A DNA stretch of 44,993 nucleotides from Rickettsiales bacterium (GTDB taxonomy: Bacteria > Pseudomonadota > Alphaproteobacteria > Rickettsiales > UBA1997). Location: the NCBI GenBank assembly GCA_031268035.1, contig JAIRXW010000031.1, positions 1 to 44,993 of the forward strand. Direction: 5' to 3'. Shown piece after piece: positions 44,664 to 44,993 of the stretch (position 1 is its first letter; each line of letters opens with the position of its first letter). The notes under the pieces were generated by a model that saw only the letters and a program-made list of their open reading frames with translations, was not told the origin of the DNA and searched no databases. A program made the translations under genes and the position numbers.

Positions 44664-44993
44664 ATTCAGTACTAGCCTCTATATTTATTTCAAAATACCA
44701 GTCTGGCAAAAGCGATCCAGATAGAGATAGATGTTTGTGTGGATTGCGATTAGCTGTTTTGCCAACGGCTCTAACAATATAAGAGAGATCCCTCTGGATT
44801 TTTTTATATTCTAATGATGCTTAGTTCGGGCCCCATTTATAGAAACAATTCTAAAATCTGTGTCACATATTTTCCACTGACTATTCTATTTTTGCACTTT
44901 TTAATTCAAATCACTGAATAAATCTATTGACAATTTATATATATAATATATTTTATCATACATAAATATGATCCTGATATGATTTCATATTAG
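44664..44993. other. 330-bp right-edge region without a recognised gene
   Basis: AT-rich. Contains an imperfect inverted repeat (GGCAAAAGCGATCC at 44705-44718 against GGATTGC and TTTTGCC ending at 44763), possibly a transcript end for rho. A promoter-like TTGACA at 44927-44932 has TATTTT 16 bases later and probably serves a gene beyond the window. Confidence 0.5.

Overview
The window looks like a stretch of chromosome from a host-associated alphaproteobacterium, probably a reduced-genome intracellular symbiont of the Rickettsiales/Holosporales kind. This placement is an inference. It rests on the AT-rich sequence, the dominance of AGA/AGG and ATA codons, an alphaproteobacterial-type RNase E with a long acidic insertion, an isolated virB8-virB9 pair of a type IV secretion system, very tight packing with overlapping convergent genes, and several large low-complexity proteins. 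No phage or insertion sequence was recognised.

Layout. 1-239 is the start of a Glu-rich repeat protein running off the left edge (minus strand). 445-7147 holds ftsW, rne, a phosphomannomutase/phosphoglucomutase, an orphan acetolactate synthase regulatory subunit (ilvN) and cca. 7214-9238 has folA facing virB9-virB8. 9424-13497 has murE, holA and glmM. 13821-16613 encodes a large exported-looking MORN-repeat protein whose C-terminal half carries a possible cysteine-protease site in the order His-Asp-Gln-Cys. 16873-21811 has typA, fabG, lnt and a DUF2335-like membrane protein. 21936-22109 is a tRNA-Val/tRNA-Asp pair, followed by xseA, a DUF167 gene and the class III ribonucleotide reductase nrdD. 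26059-29901 is a 1280-residue protein with a tandemly duplicated helical domain, a roughly 435-residue Lys/Glu stretch and a unique C-terminal domain. 30012-33342 is the head of a division/cell-wall cluster, mraZ-rsmH-ftsL-ftsI, with a recognisable promoter and a candidate MraZ operator. 33498-40510 has tsaD, plsC, alaS, tRNA-Ser, a small RNase D and folC. 40812-44663 has fabI, ndk, a small membrane protein and rho.

How it fits together. Peptidoglycan synthesis and division genes (ftsW, murE, glmM, mraZ-rsmH-ftsL-ftsI), lipid and lipoprotein genes (fabG, fabI, plsC, lnt) and translation/RNA genes (tsaD, alaS, cca, rne, rnd, rho, typA, three tRNAs) show a cell that keeps a wall and a basic information machinery. 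The dcw cluster is broken up: ftsW and murE lie far from mraZ-ftsI. Accessory interest lies in three long repeat-rich proteins (left edge, 13821, 26059), the orphan T4SS genes, the anaerobic reductase and the orphan ilvN.

Limits. All functional calls come from reading motifs by eye. No database or structure search was possible. Start codons are often uncertain because Shine-Dalgarno sequences are weak or absent for many genes and TTG/GTG starts seem to be used.
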